This document shows positions 21,933-34,229 of a stretch of 64,000 nt of DNA, piece by piece. The translations under genes were made by a program, and so were the position numbers. Under the pieces are notes generated by a model. It was not told the DNA's origin and did no database searches. It saw only the letters and a list, made by a program, of their open reading frames with translations. Positions within the stretch are counted from its first letter, which is position 1; every line of letters starts with the position of its first letter. The DNA comes from Ephydatia muelleri (taxonomy: Eukaryota > Porifera > Demospongiae > Spongillida > Spongillidae): NCBI GenBank assembly GCA_013339895.1, contig JABACO010000020.1, positions 6,389,901 to 6,453,900 on the forward strand, read 5' to 3'.

Positions 21933-24738
21933 ATGTCGGAGGCAGGTCTATTTGTGGTTGGAAAGAATACACCCTTACCACTCAAAGACGTGTCCGTCAA
22001 AGCCCATATCAATGGATTCTTGGTGGGACTTGACTCCACACTCAAGTACTCCAACGCGGAAGCGGACCCTATCGAAGTGGTCTTCAGATTCCCTCTAGAG
22101 GAGTCCTTTGCGGTAGTCGGACTGGAGGCGGTTATCGATGGACGAAAGGTGAAAGCCGTCATACGAGAGAAGGAAGAGGCTCGTCAGATGTACGACGACG
22201 CCATTGCCAGCGGTCATTCGGCAGCGCTAGCCGAGGAGAAGAAGGGAGACATTTTCAGCATCTCTCTGGGAAATCTACCTCCACGGAAAGATGCGGAGCT
22301 TCATCTGAAGTTAGCAGGACAGCTTCCGTTGGACGCAGAAGGCGGCGTGCGCTTTAGCCTTCCCGCGGTTCTCAAGCCGCGATACACTCCCGTTGGTTCT
22401 ACGGATCCTCTGGCCAAGATAGAAGCGGCCTCACACCACGGGTCAGCTCCAGCCGTGTTTAGCTTCCATCTGGAGGTAGCCAGTCGAGGAGTGTCAGACG
22501 TCACCTCGCCCACTCACCAGTTGAGTAAGGAAACAAGAGGTGGAGTAATCAAGGCCTCCATCAACGAGGGACAGCCCCTAGACAAGGATCTGGTGGTCGT
22601 TGTCCAGTACAAGAGTCCCTACGAGCCAAAGGCCATTGTGGAGAATGGAGAGAAGGGTGCAGATAAAGAGTCCATGATGTCAGGTCCAGTGGTGATGTTG
22701 AACTTCTTCCCACAGTTCAAGAGCAGCAAAGCTGCCTGTGAGTTCATCTTCCTAGTCGATCGCAGTGGTAGCATGGATGGAGAGTTCATCAGGAGTGCTC
22801 GTGAAACACTGATCTTGTTTCTGAAGAGCATCCCTCCAGGCTGTTCCTTCAACATCATAGGCTTTGGGTCCAACTATGAATCATTATTTCCATCAAGTGT
22901 CCCCTACAACCAGGAGAACCTTGACAGAGCCATCCAACATGCAGAATGTGTGGAAGCAGATCTAGGAGGGACAGAGCTCTTCCCACCTCTGCAGTTCATC
23001 TTTGGACAGCGGCTCCTTGAAGGTCTTCCTCGCCAGGTGTTTGTCCTGACTGATGGTTCTGTAAGCAACACAGAGGCCTGCATCCAGGAGGTGAAGAGGA
23101 ATGTGGAGAGTGCAAGGTACACAATAGAACCCGTATATCTTACATTTTTAACTACGAGCTTCTGTAGTAGGTTTGTTACAAGTGAGAATATGTATTCTCC
23201 CCTCACAGATGTTTCACATTTGGTATTGGTTCTGGAGTGTCCACATATTTGGTGAATGGACTGGCTCAGGCAGGAAATGGGACTGCAGAGTTCATCCAAA
23301 GTGGAGAGAGACTGCAACCAAAGGTAGAATGCAGGACTATGGTATTTTACTTTGCATGCTAAGACTATGTGAGGGGGTAGGTAGTGAATATGTTGCAGAA
23401 CACTCAGCAAGTACCTGCATTCTTGTTTAGTTAGTACCGAGTATGTTGTGGTAACCATTTACAACTGCTGTATTGGTATGTACTATTTTAAGGCATTGCA
23501 CATAATTAACTGGCAAAAATAGACCATCTAATTCCTATAGATGATGCTAGCTTGCATAAACCAACAGATGTACTGTTTGTTATTCCTGGGTTTAGTTTTT
23601 GATATGAACTTTAATGATGACATCATGTTTAATGTTTCCTCCACATTCAGGTCATTCGTAGCCTCAAGCAAGCCTTGCAGCCTTCTGTCACAAACCTGAG
23701 AGTGGAGTTCCAGCTTCCTGCTGGCTTTGAGGTCACACAAGCCCCCTCCAAAGCTCCTGTGCTGTTCAGTGGGGACAAGGCTGTGGTGTATGGGATCCTG
23801 AAGGGACCCTCTGAGCTGATGTCTCCAGTGGACTGCACTGCCTCTCTCAAGGGTCAGATCCTGGACCAGCCATTGGAGTACTCCATTCCATTTGAAGTAC
23901 CTGGCAACAGTCCCTCCTTCCCCATCCCTATCATCCACCATCTTGCAGCCAAGGCCCTGATCAAGGACTGGGAGAGGGATGGAGGGAACAAGAAGTCAGA
24001 GATAGTGAAGCTGAGCATTGAGTCGAGTGTGGTGTCCAGTCACACAGCATTTGTGGCAATAGATGAGAGCAACCAGCCAGTGAGGGGAGCCATGAAGACA
24101 TGGGACATTACTGCACAGATAAAAGAATTAGAAGAATGTTCACCATCTTATTCGCCTGCATCTCCTGTTTGCGCATGCGTTGTATGTCGTACGAGGATGA
24201 TGAAGATTGTATGAGTTTTGACTTGATGTGCGCAGCACCTGCTTCGAGTACAGGTAAAGACTGTAATGAACTTTACTGTGATGAGAAGTATCAGATGCTC
24301 CCCATCAGTGATGAGATGGATGACATGTTTGCTACAAAATCAGAGATGAAGGAAGATATCTTCTTTGTGGAGAAGGAATACAATTCATCAATGTCTCGCT
24401 CCAGTGGTGGCTATCGTGGGACTACTGACTCCTTGTCCAGTCTCATATCCTTGCAACAAGCGGATGGGTCGTGGAAGTTGGATGATGTCATTGCAAAGGT
24501 CCTCTCCAAGAGCTTCAAGGAGCTGAGTGATGCATGTCCAGTCAAGTGTGATGGGGGAGTGGCCACTCTATGGGCCACCATCCTCTGTGTTGTGTACCTG
24601 GAGCTGAAGCATCCATCCCAAAAGGATGAATGGGAACTGATTGCCATGAAGGCAGAGCTGTGGTTGGATGGTCAATCCCTTCCTGCTGGAGCTGATCTCA
24701 ATGCAATGAAAGCAGTTGCTAAGAAGCTTATGGTATAG
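21933..24738 (+). CDS. VWA5A: VWA5A-like protein (VIT + vWA domains), copy 2
   Basis: Exons 21933-23116, 23209-23323 and 23651-24738 parallel copy 1 with the same phases. MIDAS residues (DRSGS, GGTE, VLTDGS) are intact. The vWA loop FGSNYESLFPSS is closer to human VWA5A than copy 1 is. In the linker the frame that matches copy 1 up to DITA (about 24114) runs into a stop at 24214, while the C-terminal block is in another frame. A 47-base intron, gt at 24189 and ag at 24235, would restore one frame and give 779 residues. Alternatively the linker carries a frameshift, because the second frame (MSYEDDEDC) looks like the acidic linker of copy 1. The two copies are almost identical in exons and similar in introns, but diverge at the linker and right at the stop codon. 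Confidence 0.82.
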
Positions 24739-25182
24739 TCGATTGCTGTTCTAAAACATTTGAATTATGAGTTTAGCTATCTCAATAGTATTAGACATTT
24801 AGATATATCAATCCTCCAACATGGCTTCGTAATGAGCCATCTTTTGAGTATGTTTCCGTTATGTATTAGAGTACATGGGGAAGAAAAAACGCGGTGAGGG
24901 GAACCAACTTACCAATTGATCCTCCGTATGTGAGTACCACAGGCATTAGTGTTTTTAGGGAGAGTACTACAGGCCAACCTGAACACGATGTACTGTGTTG
25001 AACAGACACACCAGCAGTGTGGTATCGAGATGATGTCAGGCCAGTATAAGAGGTCAATTCATAGATTTATCTGTTCATCTTTATGATGTGATTGATTGAT
25101 TAATTGCAATCATGAAGGTAGGTCTTCCTAAATCAAGTGCAGTCATTCAATTTAGAAATGGGATCATTGTTTTTTTCCTTTG
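24739..25182. other. non-coding gap after VWA5A copy 2
   Basis: No gene is supportable. A short phrase around 25017-25045 (gatgtcaggccagtataaga) recurs at about 36220-36240, a small dispersed similarity. Confidence 0.4.
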
Positions 25183-25773
25183 GGCATCATTTAAATTATT
25201 CTTAACTGTGTCTTGAAATGATTACAACATTGAGAATGAGTCATTAATAAGAATGCACACTTTAACAAACACAAACAGGTTTATATGGTGAGTAAATAAA
25301 TGGAGATTGACACTCGAGACGTACTGCTGGAAATGCCTTTTGTTGAATTCTAACACTGGCAAGGCATTACATTACTTATAACCGAAATCGTTTTGAAAGC
25401 GGACTTTCTGAAGTGAAGTTTGACGACAGATTGGTCTGTCTCTTCCTTACACCCCCACTGTTACTACCAGATGTTGTGTCCCTGAGGTTACTGTACATCA
25501 TGTCCTTTTCCCTTTGGTCTTCTCTAAATAGAGCCCTTCCTCGCTGTGGGCTCGGTAGAGGACTAGTACAGCACAGAGTCTGAAGGCAATTGTGTCCTGC
25601 AACAGTACCACAAGCGCTTTGTAATGGTCTCTGGTGTGCCATAGACAGGTCTGAAACGTCGTCCATTCGTTCAGTGGAAGAAGGGTCAGGAGGGTAAGGC
25701 TTGTCCAACAGGAAAGCCAAGAGTTCTTCCCGCTTGATGAGTCTGCGCTTCTTCTTTGCCCAAGCCACAATGT
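25183..25773 (-). pseudogene. orphan duplicate of the last HAPSTR1 exon with 3' flank
   Basis: About 590 bases match 38438-39028 closely, including non-coding sequence beyond the stop. The copied exon (stop at 25376) encodes KDIVAWAKKKRRLIKREEL through to SKRFRL, with few amino-acid differences from the parent. The copy begins exactly inside the exon at the KD codons, so it lacks the splice acceptor and the upstream part of the exon, and no other HAPSTR1 exons lie nearby. The shared 3' flank argues for DNA-level duplication rather than retrocopying. Its frame is still open, so it is either recent or captured by something else; I know of no evidence for expression. Confidence 0.85.
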
Positions 25774-25859
25774 CCTTGGTGTTTTGAACACATAGTGCAT
25801 GACTGGCAAAAACCCGTTTTATGGTAAGGATAGGCACTCCAAATGAGGTGTGACCTTCA

Positions 25860-28800
25860 CAGGAATATATAAAAGGATTAAATCACTCTAAAAAAGTGGT
25901 GATTCCACACCATCTTATGGACACATGCCTAGTGGATGATTTCATTGATTTTATTCCAGTCTTTAATAATCAGAATTGTAATAATACTTACAAAGCTTCA
26001 TTTTCAAACAAATAATACACAGTAAGAAAAAGAATGTTTATAACAACACAAAATAGCAAGTGTTACTTCATGGAGGCTGCATGACCACAACAGATAGTGC
26101 TTCAACTTTTGAATTCACCAGTTGTGGGTTGGAAAATTATGAAATTGACTGAATACTCGAGATGCCTCTATATGGGGTACAGGGGTGAAAAAACAAGCCT
26201 GTTTCCCACACATGTTCATGTTGCTGTTCAGTTGGTCTTCAAATCATTCCTTTTTTCTATTAATAAAGAACACTGAAATCAAAATTGGCTGAAGCCAGCT
26301 GGTATGAATGAATGGGCATGCCCCTTGCCCCTTTTGTATGCCAAAAACATACATATATTCATGGATATACCCAAATAATGCCCAGTGATGGTTTCTGCCA
26401 ATGCTCTGAATGATGGCATGGAACCAGCTAGTCCAAAAGGAAGTAGAGTGGCAGGTTTACTAATAGCAACAACAGCACAGCACTCTAAATGCTTGACCAC
26501 ACCCATCTTATGCTGCCTTTAAACTAGTGGGGCTTGAATGTCATGATATGAGAGGCCAGGGCTCAGAAGATTAGCCTGAAGTAGGTGGGAGGTGAAGGCA
26601 GATGACTTACCGTCCCCTCTTGGATACAGCGTTCTCTGTGAAACTGAATTGTTCAGCTGATCCTATGCAATGAAACAATGATGCTACTTCACTCATACAC
26701 ATGGATGCAAAAGCAGTAAGTCGTATCACAATTGTGTGCCATTTGTTCAGTGCTATGTCAATCCTCCTACACTTTGAACTAGACAGTGATCCGGGGAGGA
26801 GGGGGGAGAGGGTGTTGTGTGTGTTCATGAAGTCATTGAGAATACTATTACATTACACCTTCACTAGTGGAATTGAACCTTTGCAATCAGTGTTAGGTGT
26901 GGGTTCATGTCCCCATCTCCCCCTCTGTCTACTGCACACCTCCACCATCTCCTTAACTTGCAATGAACTGGAGCAATCATCCAGTCCACAGTCCCTTAGA
27001 TGCAGGCAACGCCTCCTCCATGTCACCACACACTCATGGTCAGCTGTGGCTTCATGGATTGTTGGTAAATAGGACAAAATATCAAGGGGAGGGGGAAGGG
27101 TTAGATAGAGATTTCAAGCTTGTCTTTTGGATGTTGTGTTTCAACTATACAGCAATGTGTATGTGCTCATGAAGGACACATGGGTGAAGTAATGATACTC
27201 ACTTTGTGGTGGAAGAAACAAAGTTCAAATACACACACAACTCCGAGAATGTAATGAGAGGTCAGGGTTCTGAGGAGAGGTCAGTGGTTCTGAGGAGAGG
27301 TCAGGGTTCTAAGGAGAGGTCAGTGGTTCGTGAGGACAGGTCATATATTGTAGGTCAAGTGTCAATGTAATTATTATTAGGTGAATGCTCAACATGTACT
27401 CTTATAAAAACTATTATCTGCCTTCAGGTTGAAAAGCTACAGCTTTTGGGGGTACACAAGCATGGTTTAGGACAATAGGTGTGGGAATCATGTATATCCA
27501 ATAAATACTTGTGTAGCACTTGATAAAAAGAAGAAATTGACTATGTTTGAAAAATATGTTCAAACTATAGGTGTAGTGATAAGCACTTTTTTCATTTGTT
27601 TTCCTTTGCTTTCTGACATACATAACGTTGTAATTGAGTGTGTAGTATACGCATATTTGTACGTAATGAATGCCTCATGTGTGTGATTGTCATTGTCTCT
27701 TGTTTGATGTGAAGTTCAACCTAAATCATAGCTCCACAAAAAATGCACAAGTTCAAAAGCATTCACACACACGCCTGCACAACAACGCTTGATACGGAAT
27801 ATGGTCATGATTATGTCCCAAAAGGTATTAAAACTTGTAGTCATGTGATGCAATAAAATAATTCTGGTTTAATAGACTCTCGCATTTCAATTTAATGATG
27901 TATTTCATAGCTCCCAAAAAGACACACAAGGTCCGAACAAGAGGGATTCACACCTACACCCACCCACCCACCCACCCACACACACACACATCTTAATACA
28001 GAATAGTTAATAGATAGGGTCACTTAAAATCCACAAGCACACAATACACAGACGTTAAGAAGTCTAATTCATGTGATCTAGGTTTAATAGCTTTCAATTC
28101 GAGACCTACTGATTTCCACTTTAGAGTTTGTAGTATTATTTGGAGGTCCACAAAAACACACAAGCTGTGTGCATATGAAAAGATGACCCACACATCACTC
28201 CTTGTATCATACCATTTTTGATTGTCGCCCAAGATCTTCTGACAAGAATAAACTTTGCTTTGCCTTAAGTAAATAATCTGCAGCTGGAAATGGCTGTGAA
28301 CGAAATTCACCAATTTGGATTTGAGATCTCCTCAACACACACACAGCTGCAAACGGAATAGTTAATTGATACGGTCACTTTTAAAATCCTCAAGCACGCA
28401 ATACACAGACACGCACTCGCACTTTGTGGAATGAAGGATAGTTGAAGAGAATACGTAGGTCAGACTTAGCATGGGGATGGAGATATTTGGGACCAATGAT
28501 GTTTAATATCAATAAATAGTTACAGGTACTCTCTACTGCTTACAACAACTCGTCCCATTCAAGTCATCCCAAAGAGGAATTGGCCAGCCTTTGATTCATA
28601 TACGAAACCAGTGAATATGCTTTAATGATTCAGCAATTTCTCATGTGCCAGTGATGGTTTGGTCTGATATGAATATTAGGATGATTTATGATGTGGATCT
28701 TGGACACATATTTGGAGGATTGGAAATGGAATGTGTCAGGTAAAAGGGAATCTTTGGAGCTCGTTTTCTGGTTACTGCAACCATCGTACTTGCTGCTTTG

Positions 28801-29479
28801 GCAACTATGTCTCACTACCACTTAGACTTCTTTGGCATTTCTCGCTATCTGGAACTTCTATTAGTTTAGACTAAACGTGAGCTTTACACCTAGGCTCGAA
28901 ACGATGCTGCCACAAGTCATTGGTTGTATCTGAATTCATGGGAGGTGGTGGCCCCACTGTAGGTGGCATAGCACACATCCCGGGGACTTGGTCAACAACA
29001 TTGGTGAATTTGGCAGCAGTATGTCTCAATTTCTGTGAAGCATCAAGGTGTTTATATACTTCAACGGGATACACATCAGTACAGGGAACCTGGTTGACCC
29101 TGTGACAATGCAGCACACACTATGCCTTCAAGTAGAGTCAGCCACTGGGTTCATACCTGGAGCACAGCAAATGGGACGATCACAGTGTACCTTCTGGTAT
29201 GTGTGTCCAACCTCACCACTGACCGAACCAGCCTGAACCTCTTTGACATAGACAAGTGGACTAATGGTCGTAAGAAGCAGGATGAAAACGAAGCTGGAAA
29301 AGAGGTGCAAGTACAGAACAAAGTGGAAGTAGAAACCCAAGTTCAGGACAACACTGGAACAAGAAAACAGCTGGTCTTTTCAAACAAGTAGGCAGAAGCA
29401 GTTTTCAAAATGGCCCACAAAATTCCAATGGCATATGCAGGACACAGTGGAAGAAGCAGGCTAATCAAGCTGTCACTGA
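25860..29479. other. 3.6-kb region without recognisable genes
   Basis: Open frames are short and no domain is recognised. It contains a tandem repeat at 27247-27345, a ccac run near 27960 and diverged repeats at about 28005-28050 and 28352-28410 sharing gaatagtta...gggtcactt...aatacacagac. The frame 29122-29391 (+) is Glu/Gln/Lys-rich at its end and unassigned. Confidence 0.4.
27247..27345. repeat. short tandem repeat of gaggagaggtcag(tg)gttct
   Basis: Four to five imperfect copies of a 22-25 base unit built on gagaggtcag(t)ggttctgag. Confidence 0.8.
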
Positions 29480-29732
29480 GCGGCCAAAAACGTGAAGGTA
29501 GAAAAGGGACCTAGCGCATACATTATAAAATTTCCAGTATGCGCAATAGAAATGTAACGCTTGCATTGAAATGTAAGGCTAATTAAAAATTCAGCGCCTT
29601 ACAACTCTACGATAGATACTCCGATTCTCAGTGCGTAAGAATCAATATGTAGAGGACATTTCAGACTTCTAAAATATCATAAAAGAAATCTTGAAAAAAC
29701 ATGCGTTAGATCCCTTTTCGCGGAAACGATCC
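29480..29732. mobile_element. short MITE of the foldback family
   Basis: Internal sequence is shared with the MITE at 45351-45576 (for example ttcagcgccttacaactc, attctcagtgcgtaagaa). The right end, cttttcgcggaaacgatcc, is the reverse complement of the family terminus. The left end is degraded, so the start is approximate. Confidence 0.7.
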
Positions 29733-32095
29733 AATATGTAATTCTGAGACATTGTATTACAGATAATTTTAAATGGTTAACTGCAACAGTAAATATGGAC
29801 CTACATTTCTAGGGTAGTTCACAGGCAATTGATAGTTTCCTAGTGGGCCTTCCCTGCTCTTTACTGTGAGCAGCAATACTCCCCTTGACGAGTAAGTTCT
29901 TTTAACTATAGATGACCACCAATGCAAGTATGCAGTTGGGCGTGGCCTATCTTAGCGTGCTGTAAGGTCAGATACCTAATCTACCAGATTTCATTCTATG
30001 TGCAGCTGTCCACAGATGAGGGAACAGTTAGGCTGTGTGTAAATGAGGTGGCTATAGAGCTAGACTACCCTTCTATGAACAACTCAAAGTAGCTGAGGCT
30101 CTAGTTGAAGGCAGGCACATTTTTTGCCATTGTTCCATGGGATTAAAACAGTGACATTTGATAAGCATCTAAAGAAAGAACGGGGCTATTACATCGTTGT
30201 GGTTGTCTCTCCCTGTGTGGCCATCTCAAGACAAAGTGAGATCTATACTGAAATGGCTGTTGTAATGTATCTATTAAAATAATTCTTGGGCTAACTCTCA
30301 AGATCAACTGATCTATTTATAATACTTGTATGAGCCGTACAGCTATATGTACAGGTCCCAATTTTACTAGGATTCTTTCAAGCAGGAAGAATCATTTTAG
30401 CATCCTTCTGTGCATATAATAATATACAGCCAACAGCACATGCAACTACACAGAACAGCTTGAATGAAGCAGGAAATGGTAGACTTTTGGACACTGCTGA
30501 ACGACAATAGCTGGATGTGAGTTTGTGTACTTGAAATAAACTTGTCAACAGTTTGAACATTCTCAAGAGTGTTTATATTAAAAACAAAATGTTTTCCCTC
30601 ATAGAAAATCTTTACACAAGAAGCTGGCATTTGGTCCTTTTTTCAATTGTTGACAAGCAAAAAATATGCAATGCAAAGAGCATTGATGCTGTTATATGAA
30701 ATACCAATTATAATATAGGGTAGTTTAAGATAAAAGATTACCTGCACTAGAGTGTTTGTCAGCTTCAGCCGATATGCCCTGAGCATGTGTGTTTCTTACT
30801 TCTCATCTCCCCAACTGAACTATCTTAGGGACCTTTGCTTTCCACAACTGCTTATTACTTGTGACTTGCTACAATCAAATTCAATTCAAACAAAAGCTGC
30901 ATACTGTCCAGCCCTCTTAATTATGGATCTCTAATTAGCTGATACCACCCCTCAAGAGCTCACGATCACTGCACAGCAGCAGTGGACAGATGCAGAGGTG
31001 ATGGAAGATTGTAAGTCTAGCTTTTTACTGCTGAGGAGTGAAGATGCTATCTGAGGAATGCATCAAGGCAGACATGTGGAACAAGAAGCACTCAGACTGG
31101 CACTGGCTGACAAAACACTCGACGTTCAGCTTGCATTGGATTTTATTTTATTTTTTTAATACTCATGTAGTAGATTCAGATGCCAACTGTTACACAACTT
31201 ACTGATGTACCAGGTGTTATATTTAAGCCTTACCACATCAATTATGATTCACTTTGAGAGACTTATCAAGTTACTTCAATTGCAACCTGGAAGTTACTTG
31301 ATGAAGGCAGAGGGCCTTGATGGTTCTGGAAGGCACAGTGTATACAACCAACAGGGAAGTGTGGAGCCCACACAACTTGATCATTTGGATGTGTGTTCTT
31401 CTACAATAAGCCATCAGATGTGGCTATGATAAATGAGTCTAGCACTAGTAGCACCAGTAAAAGTGAAATTGTGTGGAAGGAATGTGTCCCAAGCAGTCCT
31501 GAGGCAGGAGACGAATCCTGTTAGCTATTGGAAAGGAAGACAAAGCCCTGCTCAACAAGCTGATTCCACCTGTGGATGCTGGATCTGACTCGCGGCTCCT
31601 TGCTGATCGAGTGTGCCAGATGCAGAAACCTATCACATCTTTCAGTGTCAAAACCTTTCTAATTCTGCATGCACTACTATGTGGTCTAGATTATTGCTTG
31701 AAGTTGGTGTACAAGCTAAATTCCAAAGTGAATGAATGCAAGCAGACCCGCCCCAATTCCAATCTTGCTGTTATTGAGAGGGTTACTAGGAAGACAAAAC
31801 CCCTTTCTCACTGTTCAAAGAGGCAACTAGTCCTTAAACATCTTCCCTCAGTGGGCCACTGAGGCACTGGAGGTATACTCTTTGCCAGTCATAAATCTGA
31901 ACTTCTTCCATGTGTCCAAACTTCCAAAAGGCTTCATCACTTCTTCACAAGTTCTGGAGTGATCCCCAGAAACTTCCAATACAAATTGTGCCCAAATGAT
32001 TATGGTCGGCATTTGGTGCCCTATTTTAGTCATTCCAAGCACCTCGTGTGGCTAAAACAATACATTTCATCATCAGTGCTGCATGCCACATCTTC
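29733..32095. other. 2.3-kb region without recognisable genes
   Basis: Only short open frames are present, none with a domain I can name. Nothing further is supportable. Confidence 0.4.
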
Positions 32096-32103
32096 AGTTA
32101 CAT

Positions 32104-32440
32104 GTAACCGATCCTATATACCCTGCCACTGATCGTTCGTACCATACAACTAATCCTATGTATCATGCAACAAATCCTATATACCACGCCACTGATCAAA
32201 TGTAACCATGGTTACAAATGATCGGTTGCATGGTGCAAATGATCGGTTGCATGGTGTATAGGATCGGTTGCATGGTGTATAGGATCGGTTGCATGGTGTA
32301 TAGGATCGGTTGCATGGTGTATAGGATGGTGTATAGGATCGGTTGCATGGTGTATAGGATCGGTTGCATGGTGTATAGGATCGGTTGCATGGTGTATAGG
32401 ATCGGTTGCATGGTGTATAGGATCGGTTGCATGCAACGGT
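32104..32440. repeat. palindromic 21-bp minisatellite
   Basis: The right part (about 32216-32440) is about ten tandem copies of ggatcggttgcatggtgtat(a). The left part (32104-32207) holds diverged copies in the opposite orientation (accgatcctatatacc, gcaacaaatcctatatacc). They meet at a near-perfect palindrome, aaatgtaaccatggttacaaat, near 32209. Because the unit is 21 bases, all frames stay open, giving spurious ORFs on both strands. Confidence 0.9.
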
Positions 32441-32639
32441 GCCATACGAGGTACAAACGATGGTTATCGATGCATGTAATGATTCATTGCAGCAAGATTC
32501 ATAATGTAAAAAGAAATAAAACATTCAGTTTCAAAGGCAATAATGGTGATAACTAAAAGAGAGGAAACATATTTAGTACACGAACATGTGCACTATAACC
32601 TGTGCTAATATATAGGAAAGCATCATTTAGATGATATCG

Positions 32640-34225
32640 ATCAACCTTTGAAGCAGTTTTTTGTCATGCTCTGATGCTATCCATCCTCCTGGGGTAACTC
32701 CATTAGGCCAAAATGAATCCGTATTTAAAAGTTTGGGATATCAAACTTGACCGGCTTTACCTGCCGAGTCAAAATCTAGTATTTGCACATCACCACTAGT
32801 GGTGATGAAAACGTTATGAGATAGGAGGTCACCATGAATGTAGCTATTGCTTTGAAACAATTCCAAAATTGTACACAAAGATGTAATTAAATTTTCTTTG
32901 TTCATGATGGTGGATTTGTTTAGACATATACTTTCCCCTCAAGATGTTCCATGACAACAGCACTCCAAATAGCATTGACTGTCAAAACACCATAAAGTTT
33001 TGGGTGCCAGATTATTATCTGCTAGTAGCATAGATGATCCATATGTACAACATACAAATTTCACACATACAACGCTTCCATTATGTTTGCCTTTGAATAA
33101 GAGCCGGTGTCTTACCAATAATCCTCTTTTCATACTTAACTTTACCTCAATAGAGAGCACTGGAACAAGAGAATTTAAAGAATCACTACTGCTCACTTCA
33201 TTCTGCAGAGTTGATAAACCCTGGGATAAAGCAGATAATAACTTTGGGTCAATCCAATACCTCATTTGACAAAGCAGATGGACAGCACCGCTCAGATTTT
33301 GATGCAACTTCCCATATATAGTTGTCTTCATATAAGAAGACATTTGACCATTTATTAATTTAATAACCTTAATGGTTTAGGAGATACGCATTGCTGAACA
33401 ATTAACCACGTCACTGATAAGCTCAACTTTAAAATGCCTTATCTTTATCCCCACTTTGAACATAGTTGCATGTTTGACATCAAATCCAAGATCTTAGGAT
33501 TTACAATCAATGTATGATATGCATTTTGGAGGGAAGTCAAAGGGTTAAACATTAAATCAGTTAATAACAGAAATTTCACAAACACTGTATGAAGAAGGTT
33601 GATAGTCACCACTTTTTTTTTACTAGTGTGGATACAACATTGAACTTAGTGTTTTTGCAAAATAAAAATGTTGATTATGAATAACCCCTGAGAACCCCAA
33701 ATGGTTTTATGTGCAACTGCCATTTTGAGTGGATTTAACAATAAGTGTGGCTAAGTGGGTTATATAACATTCCAACCTCAGCAATCAAAACTATAATGTA
33801 ATCTAAATCTTGGATTTGATGTCAAACATGCAACTATGTTCAAAGTGGGGATAAAGGGCATTTCAAAATTGAGCTTATCAGTAACGTGGTTAATTGTTCA
33901 GCAATGCGTATCTCCTAAACCATTAAGGTTATTAAATTAATAAATGGTCAAATGGTTTGGAGATTTGGATCAGAATTGGTAGACCCAAAATGAAGCTTTA
34001 CAACCACATTACAGTAAATTTCATCCTTAAAAGAAAATGATAAGTCAGTAGAAAAACCTTCTTGGATATTGCCCTCTGACTTTAATACATACATGTTGAA
34101 GCATTCCTTAAGAATGTCTTGCACGGCCTTACTCATTTCACTTTCCTTCTTATAATCATAAGAACTTACTGTATTGACAAATTCTTGAACAACTTGGTAA
34201 AAATCAGCCTTAATTTCATTTTTAC
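32640..34225 (-). pseudogene. protein-kinase-like pseudogene split by a MITE
   Basis: Reading down the - strand: 34225-33954 gives KNEIKADFYQVVQEFVNTV, then SKAVQDILKECF, then YCNVVVKLHFGSTNSDPNLQT. After the MITE, 33342-32945 gives SYMKTTIYGKLHQN...GSVVCVKFVC with a likely ATP-site lysine. Then comes VVMEHLEGK, and at 32910-32645 SYIHGDLLSHNVFI, VQILDFDSAGKAGQV and WPNGVTPGGWI. HGDL..N and DFDxAGKxG are the catalytic and metal-binding loops of an atypical kinase-like family found in fungi, sponges and some other eukaryotes. A frame change near 32985, stops in the hinge region and after GKAGQV, and the MITE insertion show that it is dead. The usual partner enzyme or pathway of this family is unknown to me. 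Confidence 0.7.
33343..33953. mobile_element. palindromic MITE, about 611 bp, inserted in the kinase-like pseudogene
   Basis: Long inverted repeats of about 155 bases (33343-33500 and 33800-33953) begin tttgaccatttattaattta and include ggagatacgcattgctg and acatagttgcatgtttgac. The middle is AT-rich and non-coding. The host protein reading resumes on both sides, which fixes this as an insertion. Confidence 0.85.
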
Positions 34226-34229
34226 ATGT

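Noticed and set aside
26279-26506. A - strand frame starting MGVVKHLECCAVVAISKP as a possible retroelement piece
   Set aside because: No motif could be confirmed and neighbouring frames show no continuation.
32104-32440. CRISPR-like array
   Set aside because: Units are contiguous tandem copies with no variable spacers, in an animal genome.
32177-32556. Frames encoding CMVYRIG or CNRSYTP repeats
   Set aside because: They are produced by the 21-base palindromic minisatellite; nothing else supports a gene.
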